64,000 nucleotides of DNA, taken from NCBI GenBank assembly GCA_034687125.1, contig JAQGBZ010000276.1, positions 21,618-85,617 on the forward strand, read 5' to 3'. The notes beneath the pieces are model-generated. The model searched no databases and had not been told where the DNA came from. It was given only the letters and a program-made list of their open reading frames with translations. Both the position numbers and the translations under genes were made by a program. Positions 10,722-23,083 of this stretch are shown here, one piece after another (the first letter of the stretch is position 1; every line of letters starts with the position of its first letter). This DNA is from Neelides folsomi (taxonomy: Eukaryota; Arthropoda; Collembola; Neelipleona; Neelidae).

Positions 10722-13700
10722 GCTAATCTAATATAAATCTAACTATGTAATTTTAATCCTAACTTAACCTAAAAATTAAAATTAATAAAAATTAAATTAC
10801 ATATTCTATCATTACTAAATTCCAAACTTTGGCTGCTTGACCGGGAAAAGCTTAACAAGTAGCATATCCATAACGAATATTAAACTGAGAATGATTTAGG
10901 AGATTGAATACATAAATATGTCTCGTGGATCGAGCCTTGTGTGATTAATGTGCCCATATGTGGTGCTTTGAAGTAATATCGTTACACATTAAAGCCAGAT
11001 GAATCGCGTCCTGAATTGTCATTTATTTGTGAGGTTAATTAATAGAGGAAATCATTTATTTGGGGTCCGGAAGGGTGCAGGATGTTTTAGGGCGATCTCG
11101 ACGGCGAATGCGCTGTTGAAAGCGAAGTGGTCCTCGTCTCCGCCCGTCAGTATGTGGGAGAAAGTCGGGAGAGTTCTTCTGTGTCAGTTGTTCTCCCTCC
11201 TCTGCCCACGTGCCTCATCTCACTGCCATCATCACATATTATTACACATCACTCTCATTACTCCAGTAAATTAATACTTGTACACTTCATTATCAACCAA
11301 AAATAATTGGAGATCTCGTCCCACTCAATCTCATTACTAAATATATCCTATAAAATATATCATGTACAGATAAGTACAAGTAGAATTATAAGCTACGAGC
11401 TAAGCAAACAAATATTTACATATAAATTAAACAACTGCGTTCAATTTACATAAACAAGTATTTATACGTATACGCCTGTAAACAAACTTTAATTACGGCC
11501 CTTGTAGTGGCAAAGAAAATGGTTGATTTTGAACACAAGTGACACTTTGCACTTTTCTACCCACCAATTTACATTTGTTTTATATGAAGAAGTACAAATA
11601 AATGAATTTCAAGTCAGTGAACTTTGTTTATTAAAATTAAAGAGAACAACTGATGGCGAACGATGATGAGAATGAAGGAACAGAGAGAAAAAAGTGTAAT
11701 TAAAACAAGCCAACTCCCCTGCAACTCCTGAGTAAATAAGAGTTTAAATAATTAAGCGACGAGCGGAGGAATTAATATGAAGTGACTTGGAACAGACAGT
11801 CCTCTCCACACCGGAAACACCAAAACAAGGCTCTCCATTTATTCACCAACTCGCGTCCTACCAAATGTAAGTTCCTATAATTCATTTTATGACTTCATTT
11901 AACGACCATTTACTTCATTGCCCTTTTCCTAAATAATTCTTCAAAGACATGAATCCAAATAATAATCAGGGGATCTAGGAAGGAATGGAACATTTGATTA
12001 GCCCGAACAATTGTACATATTAAGGTGCGAGTATTGGGAGGTGTGCGGGTTGCATGAGCCCGTGGCCCGTGAAATCCCATAAATGCTCAACTTTCCTCCA
12101 TGTGACATTTGAATAAAAGGAGGAAGTGCAACAGAGCCGTAACGTCGATAAGGCCTAACCCTAAACATCAACATTCAAATAATATGGAAGCTTACGTAAC
12201 TGCATAGGCATTAAAACAAGTATCGGCGTATCGAACAAGTTCCCCTAAATATGCAAGACGTAGTATAAAGGAATATAAAATATAAGTATATTAGTTACCA
12301 ACCGGTGTTGATATTCGTATAAGTTCATGAAGGAGAGAGCGGCGATGAGAATACACAAGTCGGTTGTACTTTCTCGTACATCGGCGTACAGAGAAATGAA
12401 AATGGAGACACACACGCGAGGGAGGGAAACGAAAGGGAAGGTGGGATTTTCCATTATTCCACATACTCAAATACTCCCCGGCAGAAACCTTCAGGAGAGT
12501 GTCTCCCTATCTCTTGATATGAACCCAATCGTAATAGAGAATCTCATCCTTTTATTTTCAACAATTCTCTCCCAGTACAGTATATCAAATGATACAGAAG
12601 TGAAAGTATGCTCAGAATGCCAATAGGAATAAACTATTGGTGCTATGACTGAAAGTAGAGATGTTATGGATGAAAGGGAGTTTATAAGGTATCTGGTTAT
12701 ATAGATTATAAGAGGGGTCTTTGGGGGTATCGTCCCCTGTCGAGAGTTGATGGGAGAGTTTTTGGCGTGGGGGATGAAAGAGTGAATGAGAAGACTTATT
12801 GATCCGTGAAAGTTTCGGGGAAATTCACCTCCTCCCTGTTCTACTACTATATCATTAGTTATGTATATCAACTGCTTAAATCCATCCTCGTTTCTCCCCA
12901 ATTGCACGCTAATTAGAAAAACTAAAAAGTAGAAAAATGAGGAGAAAGATTCAAATGCCGTAGGCTCACTTTCCCAACCTCTTTGCTCATTGTTAAAGAT
13001 TCGCATGTATTGTCAAAGGGCTTTTGTATTTGCCGACTCTTCCAGAAAGAGAAGCAGGAAGAGAAATTGCTTTCAGATTATTGAGAATTAAGCCTCTTAT
13101 GGAGGGAGATATTAGAAGAGGCAAATTTATTATTCCTTCTTCCAAGGCTTCTCCCGGATGCTCGAGGAGTAGTATTAGGATGGAATTGAAGAAGAGGAAA
13201 TGAAAAGATGTTTATTTTATAGATAGAACCCCCCTGTAAGATAGGAAAGGAGGGTAATAACAATATATTGGATGCATATTTAGATCTATGTGTTGTAACT
13301 AGATGTTTATAATGGCCGGTTTATTTCTCCTTCACATCTTACCTTTTAGAGCACGTCTATTTACATGTGCATATTTCAGCGTTAACATAGAGTTCAGCCA
13401 TGCTACATACCAGTAGATTTATATCACTAAAGTGGAACACCCTGTAGTACACGATACAAATTCAATATATAAACCAATACAGGTGTAGTAATTTTGAAAT
13501 ATACAACTCGTGCGAGGAAAGGCTTCGTATTGTATTGAGTTGGGTTCTTCTATATATCTAAATAATTCTTACATTGTAGTTATATAAGACATTCAAGCGG
13601 GATAAATTTTATATTTATTTGGAATAGGAATTTATAAAATAAAAAAAGGAAGTTGGATAGGGAATGTGGTGTTCTTTGTGTCCATATAATGCTTGTTTAC

Positions 13701-14432
13701 AGCCGAGTGCGTGAGTGGAGCCATAGCCGCAGTCAATACATATTTATGTTCTTTCTTTTCTAATCCGAACATACATAAGAGGGAATGGGAGGTGTATGAG
13801 ATAAGGAGTGGCAAACCCTATAAAATATACTGTCTGGAGAGTGGAGAGAGATGAAAGTGGAAAAAAATGTTTACGGGTTTTAAAGGTATAAAAGTTGTTT
13901 TCAATTTTGAAAATGATTATTCTTCGAGAGCGTCGAGTCTCCCACTATAATTACTAAAGGTAGGAGGAAAATTCGACTTTTCATTCCTTCTCTTTTGTAA
14001 AGAGCCATTGAAGTTCCCTACTCCAAATGGAGAAAAGTTTGAGAGAGAACTTTCCAGGGGATTCCGCTCGGTACTTATAGTTTATACATAAGTAGCATCC
14101 GACCCGAAGTGACACTCTCCCATTTTATTAGAAATTTCTTTATTGATATATGTGAGTTGATCATCGGGCCCGCTCTGCATTGCGTCATCCTTTTCATCTA
14201 CACCCCCAAAGGAAATGAAATCACATTCTTACCTCAACATGCCCTACATATTCTCTTGTTTTTGAGTCTATTTTCCAGATTGCATTATAGATTGTATTCA
14301 ACCTACAGAGTTGTTAATCCTCCAGACCTTTTCTCTTACTTTAAAATGTTGGCTAAATTGGAAATGTTTCCCATTATGAAGGGGAGTGGAGAAAAGAAAT
14401 AAAATTTAATTATTGTATTTACTTTCTCACAG
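10722..14432. other. Long gene-poor stretch; one 171-codon open frame
   Basis: AT-rich DNA with scattered patches of higher G+C (about 11060-11230 and 12020-12110). No recognisable protein is encoded. The only long open frame is on the minus strand at 12491-13006 and is listed separately. A 90-codon plus-strand frame at 10999-11274 is not convincing. The stretch may hold regulatory DNA or untranslated exons of the SYD-1 gene downstream. Confidence 0.4.
12491..13006 (-). CDS. Hypothetical 171-residue open frame, doubtful
   Basis: Single open frame of 171 codons on the minus strand in otherwise non-coding DNA. Stops should arise about once every 14 codons at this base composition, so a run this long is rare by chance in a 64 kb window. 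The predicted protein has a hydrophobic segment near the N-terminus (FSSFFYFLVFLISVQL) and another around SLLSVIAPIVYSYW, separated by a Pro/Asn/Ser-rich part. I recognise no family. No clear splice sites or promoter tie it to other exons. It may be a real lineage-specific gene or a chance effect of local strand composition. Confidence 0.22.
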   Translation of the reverse strand: MRIFNNEQRGWESEPTAFESFSSFFYFLVFLISVQLGRNEDGFKQLIYITNDIVVEQGGGEFPRNFHGSISLLIHSFIPHAKNSPINSRQGTIPPKTPLIIYITRYLINSLSSITSLLSVIAPIVYSYWHSEHTFTSVSFDILYWERIVENKRMRFSITIGFISRDRETLS

Positions 14433-14590
14433 GAACGAGGAAGGAACGTCATCGTGCTCCCATGGTCTTATTACCCAATTCGTTGAAGAAAGAAGAATTG
14501 AGTTTTCTCCCTTCTTCCCCGCCCATCCGCCTCCTCGTCGACAAACTTCATAACTCATCTTATCCTATGTTGTGCTGCGGCCGCCGAAAG
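14433..14590 (+). CDS. Candidate distal first coding exon of the SYD-1 gene
   Basis: Exon-like block, preceded by TTTCTCACAG and followed by a GTTAAT donor, open in one frame and ending ATG-L-C-C-G-R-R-K in phase 0 (ATG at 14567). An earlier in-frame ATG at 14462 would add 35 residues. Phase 0 matches the acceptor of the SYD-1 exon at 23281, whose translation starts DGGRDFPSHAEP. A short CC-plus-basic start of this kind is what I recall from arthropod RhoGAP100F proteins, but that is memory, not a search. The join would span an 8.7 kb intron. It competes with the exon at 23084-23185 as the first coding exon. Confidence 0.45.
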
Positions 14591-17500
14591 GTTAATATAC
14601 TTTTCTCATAATTCAATGCCCAATTAGCTTTAAATCAACCTTTCGCCTAGAGCGTATTTGAATTGTGGTGAGATCTCAAAGTGAGTGAGAGTGCGTAAAG
14701 CGCGGAATAAGGAAGAGTAAAGCAGATGTGTATGGAGAAGGTAATTAGTAATTAGTAATAAGATAGAATGTGAAGGAGCTAATTAATTACGAATTCGAGT
14801 CGATCCTCCTAATGAGCCGCGACTGTGGAGGATCACGCCGAGGGTTAGAACCGAACGTGTGGGAAATGAGCCTTAATTATCCCAAACAGATTCCCAGAAA
14901 TTAAATTATTTCCCCCAATTAATTCCATTGATTGGGACAAGAGGTTCCATTATGTCCATTACATAAATACGTTTCTCGCCTCTGTCGTTCATCTCTCTTA
15001 ATTAAACCCTTGAAACGCCCGAGAGGATTCTTATGGAGATCGAGTTGCTCGGGTCGAGAAAGGCAAACAGATTGACGGGGAGAATTCATCTTGAAAACCC
15101 CTCAGCAGGTGTGGCTAATACTATAAAATACATAAATGTATACGTAAGTGGAAAAGTTTAAAACTTTGTAAAAACTTGTAATGCTTTTTAAATCCTTCAT
15201 TTTAATGGCTCATATACTATTTAGTGCTAATATAAGACCATGCTTATGAGCTAAGGTGGTGCATTATTACGAGGCAAGATTAATGTGCAACCTCAATTCC
15301 TCGCTCTTTTCTCAATTACCTCATTCATCTCTGGGGAGGTCCAACTTCTTTTTTAATTTCTTTGAACTTCACTTCAAAACTTTCTTTCTTCCGAAACTAG
15401 TTTTTAATACAAGGAACGGAAAAGTCGACCAGCTTCCTTTCACCGAGCCATTTTAATTGAAGGAAATTGTGAGGAAGAAAATGACGAGAGTTTAGTATGT
15501 AAACGAATAAATTAAACACTAGTTAAAAACTCATATAAGAAAATGCGTATAAAGGATGTATGGAATATTTAATATGAACATACCATGCTTAACTTGTACG
15601 GTTTAAATAAATGGTATAATAAGTAGCTATACATCATTTATACACACTTCAGCATACCAAAAAGTTTTAATAAGCAAGCACTTGAGAGCCAAGACACTAC
15701 TTTTGCATTATACCTCCATGCTAAATTTAAGAGTAACATGATACATTTGACACGTGTAAATATTAATTGACGTTTTGGGACAAGTTCCTAATGAAAATGA
15801 TGAATGATAGTATTCCTTCAAAACCTATATGCTTTCATACTTTCCATATCGTTAACGTTAGGTAAGTTTTGTAACTCAAACGTAAATGAGGAAAAATTAA
15901 AAGAAGGTAATTTGAGAGTAATTGAGTTAAATTCACTTACTCCTCAATATCCAATAATGGATGTGAACATGGAAAAGATATTTAATTACATGACCATTAC
16001 TCGAGCATAGATCGAATTGTTCCTTCTTGTTTTAGCTATTCAATTCACGCTAGACTTCGATATATCGAGAGGAATTTAAGGGGCCTTTAATTTAAGGAAG
16101 GAAGTGTATGAATTACGCGACCTCTCGGCTCGCTCTTCTCATCGATCCGAACGACTTCCTTTATTTCCGATTTGCTTCACTTTCTTATCTTCAACTATGT
16201 CGAGTTGAAACTTATTTCTCAACTCTCAACTCACATTCAGACAAACAAGAAGCACGAAGGACTTTTGAATCTCATCCAAATCTCTTAATATTACATTAAG
16301 CCAACAGCACATTTATAATTCTCTTTACTCCAAGACTAGAAGGATAAATGAAGTATAAGAACATATATTCTACATGTTTTATGACAGTCAGTAAAGATGC
16401 GTTGCTCTTAAAAAGCATCCATTCGTTTTTTTCATTAGACTTCTTTACTTGATCATCTTGGTAAATATGAAAGATGAAATTAAATGGCTGAAGCTTTTTT
16501 ATACAAAAGCCATAAAGAAGGAGGAATTAAGAGAAGAGCATAAAATAAGAAAGAACATCTCTTTCTCGTCAACTTTCACTTTAACGAAATAAAAATGAGT
16601 TTTTTGGATGGAATAAAAGTAAAGCGATTATTGATTTAACTCCTATCCAAATATCTCAACTTTTCCTCTACAACTTCCTCTAGAAAAGTTACACGATCGT
16701 TTAAATATAAATAAGCATCATTCTGTATTGTCATATTCTTTCATATCCGTCATATCCCCCTTTTTACAATACATATCCTACTTCAACACATTTGAAATGA
16801 TAAAACACTATAAACTGAGCTATCCTACATGTTTAAAAAATATAATAAATTATGTCATATTTATAAACTTATTATAAAAACCTTGCACTTAAGCGCACTT
16901 GATTAATATGACAGAATGACAGATTATTGTTACAATTAGCCATTGGGGAATATTTATATAAGAGAACTTAATAATCAGATAAATTCATTATAAAAGATTA
17001 GGTTGGGTTTTATGAGTTTTTCAAATAAAAAAGTTTGAAATGATTAGCAGAGAAAAGTGTCGAGAGTTGAATTGAAAGTGAAGTTGAAATCCTGTAGATT
17101 GACTTGTTTCAATTGAGAGGAAAATGAATTGGGAGTGAGGTTGACGAATTCTCCCAGCCTCCTCCTCATTTCTCTTTCCGTCGCCCTCCCATGGATCCGA
17201 ACGAAGGTCCATCTCCCGAATTTATTTCTTAAACTACCCGTCTTCCCCTTTCTCCGCTCTGGATCGCTGGTTCTCCCTTTCCCTAACTTTCTTCCGAATC
17301 TCTTCGCCAACCCGGGTATGCATTTATGCATTGCATCCAACCTTAGCTTTTTTCACCCTTTATATCTAACAGGGATGTCTTAAGGCAAATCCTTTGTAAC
17401 TTTTGATATGCAAAAAGGTTCAACGTTATGAACTTTCTTTTCATATATTTTTTATTCTATCTAAATAAATAAAGATATTTATGCATTGTATGAATTCCAC

Positions 17501-20500
17501 GCGGGAGATTCTTCATGGAAAAGGACATTTTATTTGATTGGGACTTGGGACATTGGACGAGGGAGTAAATGGGAAAAAATAGGCGACAATAGATCTTCAC
17601 TTTTAAACTCGCTGGTGAGTTTTGAAGAGGAAAATTCAAGAGGCGGCGTGAGTGGAGAAATCCTTATATATCAAATAGAGGAGACCGAGGGGGGGGAAGA
17701 GGGTTTAAATATTCTATGAATTTATACTACCATATCAGTATTTTCCCTTGGAAAGTTCAAAACTCCCTTCTCTCGACTTATCTTTCCGATGCATCTTCTT
17801 CCAGACTTCTTTCGTGTCTTGTCGTGCACGACTACGCATAAAGACCATCCATAGGTTCAATATAAGGAGAATCACGTAACGTATAAAAGTAGTTAAGGAA
17901 GACACATTTGCCTTTAACAAAACATTCCCTTATAAACATTTCCCTTCATGTTGAATAGACCATCTACGTTTAACCACGGAAAAGTAGAGATTTGAGATGC
18001 TGACGATGCTGCTGCGTGTTTCTCTTTAAAAGAATTTAATAAGATGAGAGCCAGTGGTTTAATTTTTTATAGAAAAGGAACTAAAAAGACTTATTGAATA
18101 CTTATACGATATCGAGCTCCAACTTTTGCTTTCATCTCAAACTATGCACGATTGCATGAAAGGGTTGAGTGGAAGATCCATTAAATGACCTTTTCAACTC
18201 TCAAACACACACTCACATATTCGAATGTATTTCCTTTGAAATGGAATACATATATTTAAAAATTTAAATGAAAGTTCAAAAAATGAAGGTGAATTAGTGG
18301 TCGGAAGACGAAAGGAAATGGGATTCAAAGGAGAACGGAAGTTTTTTTTTCTTACTTCCGCCCTTAAAGAGAATACAATCTCTTTCTCTTTGCTTTCCAA
18401 ACTTTTTTCCTCAACCTACATTTTGTCTGTTTCAATTTTTCATCCACCTGCTTCCAAGACCAATTCTGCACATTGTCCATGTTTTTCTCCCTTATAGTGG
18501 GATATAATAAAAAAGGAATAAAATAGTTCGATCTTTGCATGAACCTGCAACCTCATGTTCCTCTCATGTTCCAAGAGGAAGAACAACCCCAAAGCAATAA
18601 CCCAGACATAAAACACATAACGAAGGTAGTTATATGGCCAGTTATACCAATCATTAAGCACAATATTATTAACCTGAATTTTTTTATTGTATCCAATAAC
18701 CTTACTTTCCTTACCTATCACTATAATCCAGTATAGTGCTAAAGGCATGCAGAGGCATAATAAATATATGTTTTTATGTTTATTTGAAGAATAATATTTA
18801 GGATATTATATTCAGTGTATTAAATTGAAAGCGTATTTGATTGTGTACATTGATCCTATCCTTGATACAGTATAGAAATTCTTACTAATGAAGGTATATT
18901 TTATGTGTAGGAGCAAGCATGAGCAAATACACTTGTCTATGCACCGAGTAAATATTTAATGAGACGGTCGAGTTTGTTCGTAAATTAGGAAATGTATGTT
19001 AATACAGTCTGTTATTGAGGTAATAATTAAATTTGCTTCGATTTTGAGGTATGTCATTTTAGCCTTCCCTATTCCCCAAGTTGAGACCATTACTACATAC
19101 GTGTCTTTATTGAGGAGCTTGGAAGTCTCGTCAGTATAGGCAATCGTGGGTAATTTAGGAGGATCTGGTATAAAGGGAGGAGTGGAGGTATAAGTGTGGA
19201 GCGGGAGAGACGAGGAGTCTTAAATGGATTGAAGAGAGGAGCCGGGCGAGTTGTATGTAAAGGAATAAGGTTTTTGACCCGGGCGAGTTTCGGGAGAATT
19301 CGGAGGGGAGGTTTCCGTCCCCTATTGATCTCTCTAGTAAAGAAGGAGCAGCTCCCTCCCTTTTGGCAACTCTGGGAATCGAAGCCGGGGGTTTCGTAGT
19401 AAAGACAAAGGGAAACTCCCTCGTCCACACACACACATTCATCGATCTCCTCATCTTTACACTACTACTATTATAACAATCACCTTTTATCCTCGCTGTC
19501 CCTCCCATCAGACGCTTCTGCAATCCACTCCTATGGCACAATACACAATGTCAGTATTATGCTCATTTATGAGGTGATTGAAGGACTCTGGCCGGAATAG
19601 GCATGTGGAAGTTACATAGGTTGTTGTACTTGCGTAGAAAATTAATTACATTAATAATGAGAAGATGCAATTAGGGAGTGAAAGTCGGAGTTTAAAGAGA
19701 ATGAGAGAGTATTTAAATAGAGAAATGAAGTATAATTAATTTCGAATCATGCCTTTGGATGTTTAGGAGAAGAGAAATGACCTCTTATTCAATTTAATTT
19801 CAACAAGGAGTTTCGAGCTTCTCCTTTGAATTCATTCAATTGAACAATCACAGCTCAACTTCTCATTTCTATTATATGTTAAGTATACTTATATACAGGG
19901 TGGCCTTTTTACTTTTCCCTTTCATTTTCTCAGTCCCAATAAAATTGGCTTAACAAGATCCGAAGTTTCACATAAAATGCTTTTCACTCAAAAATGAAAT
20001 TGAATTTTTGAATTGCTAGTGATTTAAAATTTAATTAAAATAAACGTTTGTTTTATTTATTTCAATTGGCTCAATCCAATATTTTTTCTTACACATTGTT
20101 TAAATAAATTGACAAATCTTTTTACTTCAAGCTCATTATTACGTCTCTTTAACTTCCAATATATATTTTAGGTTAGGACAAGATTAATGAGAATGGAAAA
20201 ATGAGAAAGATGCTCTCAAAGTGGTATTATGAATTTCACAGAGCGGAGATTCGATTATTCTCTTCATCCCACTCTTCATTCTTCCTACTTAATACTATTA
20301 ACAGGAGTCCTTCCAAGGAGAGGAGATGAGATTTATTTCGAATCCTCCTCTTCACTACATCCGTTCTGCTTCGCATTTCTCTTCCCTATTCAACTTTAAA
20401 TCAGGGAGCCTGAAAGTAATAATTTAATCATCTCAGCGACCAAAGCTTTCCTTTAAACCATCACTTTCAACTAATACTGATAGATAGAACATCCGACTAT

Positions 20501-23083
20501 GATACTACTACAATACAATTAGCTCATAAGTAACCCGAAACTTCATATTGCAAAACTACAAAGAGAAATGTAGAAATGAAATCTCCGCCCCAAAAAGAAA
20601 TCATTTAAAAGGCCATCATACTTCGGAATCAAAATCAAAATTTATTTTGTTCACACAAGCATCTGAAATTTAAAACGGAGAGAAAGAGATATATAACCAA
20701 GGAAGAGATTTGTAGCTGTAGAGGGAAAGAAGCTGTAAAAGTCCTAAGGAGTCAACAGGACTCGGTTTTTATCACCTCTCCTTTCCTCTCCCACTTCCCA
20801 TTTCCTATTTTTCTCTGGGTCTTGGGAAAGGGACAGTTGATTGAACAGGTGGAATAAAATGGTGCAGAAGAAGAACTTCATTCTTCTACTTTTATGCTAA
20901 AGAGGTTCTTTTACATCGTAAGTGGATACTTCTCCAAAGTATGCACTTATCCACACATCATCCTATTTACATAGGAAAGGAGCATCTGAACCCACTCATG
21001 TTCCATCTCTATACATAACCGATCTTACATTTGCCCACCACTATTCCGATCATTTATTTGAATAGTTCTATATGCGAAAAACGATTATTGAAGAATATTT
21101 AGGAAAAGTTTCGTTAACACACTACCTACTCTACATACATAAATACTTGTACGTATTATCTGAATGTCGTGTATAAGATACTGTATGTTAACCGATTCAT
21201 TAATATACTGTAACATGTTACAAAGGTATTAGTTTATACTAAATGTAAAATGATGTAATCTTGATAATTAGAGTATTTTAATTTAGAAACGCGAGTTGAT
21301 GATCTTGCTGGTATATTGGAAATCTAATGAGCCTTATGAGTCAGGTTCGTTGGAGTCTAATAGGAAATTAAGGCATAGAGTGGTTAATAAACTATAGAGT
21401 GCATTTGAGGAATGGCTGCGTCCGACCTTAAGTAAAAGATTTCTCTTTGTAGGAAGAAAATGATTCTTTTCACTCCATTTCTCTCAGACATTGGAGCAAT
21501 TAAGGAGAAGAAAAAGGGGAGAAAAGAGGGAAAGTACGCCAATGTTGTAATTACATCTCTCTAGACTAACCTTAACGTATTTATGGAATATCCTCTCTCG
21601 AATCAACTTTCGCTCAATCAGCCATTGGAAGTTTGTAAAGTGAAAAACGAGGCTTTTTATTCTTTTACAATTTATTCATGAAGGAATATAAAGTATAATC
21701 TCTTAGGTATATGGATATTCATATAATAAATATGCGGTTTATTATCATAGACTTCTCCAAGTTGTGTATTTATTTATTGAATGGTATGAAGTTGAATTGA
21801 ATGCTGAGATACATTCCTCTTGTACCATGGATAGTACATAAATATATTCTATATGAATGAATGACTGTTCCTGACATAGGGCAGGTATGTAATGGTGTTT
21901 ATATAAGAGGTCGTAGATTATTCGCCCTCGTATGAGTGTGAATAATGAAGGCAATAAACTCTGTTTTTGACTCGTATAGATGGAATAGTCGTGGGAAAAC
22001 ATAGTATAATGTTATCATACACACCGATTTCTCAATTTTGGTTCTCGTTCCTTCAGCCCTGGCGCCGTCTTTCTCAATGGGGCTCTTTGGATAGGGACGA
22101 GGACGGAGTTTGGCAACATTCGCCCTCGCTCTCGCCCGGCCACTTCCCTCTCAAACCCCAAACACTCAACAACTCTCCTTAAAATATATCTTTTTACCCA
22201 AACCTCACCTCACCCAAGACACCCTTCAATTCCTCTCATCCAAATCAAATTGATTCATCTTTACTTACTTGCAAATTCCAATAATCCACATTCGGTTGTT
22301 CACCCACCCAGTGGGAAGACAAAAGACATTTTTAAAGTTCATAAATTCGAGTTAGGGCAATTAAGCCAATTAAATCCAAGGGTTGTCAAAAATTTCAAAA
22401 ATTGTTTTAATAATATTATAACACTCGGGAGGCAATTCAGCTACTTTGCATTAGCAGTATCCGAACCAGTATTAATTAACATAATCAATTAAGTTATCCG
22501 ACAGTGAAGCAAGGAAATGTCAATTTTGTTTAAATTAGCTTGAGAACCTGATTGTTGAATAATTAAAATGATTCGAAGTGATGGTGAAATAATTGAGTGA
22601 AGAGTGTGGAGGAAGTGAAAGAGGAGGAGGATGGAGAAGAAGAAATTTCTCCACCGCTATGGAATGAATTTCTCTCGAATCGACTTTTCAGTCTGAGGGT
22701 TGGGAAGTGATAGTGTTGGTCGAAGGTTCCTCTGGGTGCGGCTCCCCTCCCTTCCTCCAAAAACACTCAACATTTTTCACAATCTTTTCCTATTTTATTA
22801 AATCTATATCAAACTACTTCAACATAATAATAAAACACTGTCCTGACTAAACAATCTCAATTTAATTCTTCTCACAATAACTAGCCATTAAGGAGAAAGC
22901 AATTAAATGCCGAAAACTTGTCCTAAGTAAATATTTAAACGTCAAAAATGTCAACGTGACTTTTGATACCAATCTTCAAAATGGATAGTTTCCAATAATA
23001 ATTTTTAGAAGCAATACGTATTAAAGTGTAATATATAATAAAAATGGGCGTGTGGTTTGAACGATGAAGTGACAGAAATTTGA
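14591..23083. other. Gene-poor 8.5 kb; probably first intron / upstream region of SYD-1
   Basis: No convincing coding exon. Composition alternates between AT-rich DNA and G+C-richer islands (about 14800-15080, 17110-17310, 19090-19540, 22020-22190, 22600-22760), some with short open frames on both strands that resemble no family. If the exon at 14433-14590 is used, this is one large intron of the SYD-1 gene, a common place for neuronal enhancers. A short CA run sits near 19424. Confidence 0.4.

Noticed and set aside
10999-11274. Plus-strand 91-codon frame in a G+C-rich patch
   Set aside because: No recognisable domain, no consistent splice partners; could be a leader exon but nothing supports it.
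17044-17383. Overlapping open frames on both strands in a G+C-rich patch, one very basic
   Set aside because: Both frames are open because the patch is poor in A+T, no splice signals or domain appear, and neither product resembles a family.
19093-19541. Two overlapping minus-strand frames of 113 and 128 codons
   Set aside because: They overlap in different frames in a G+C-richer island, which points to base composition rather than coding.
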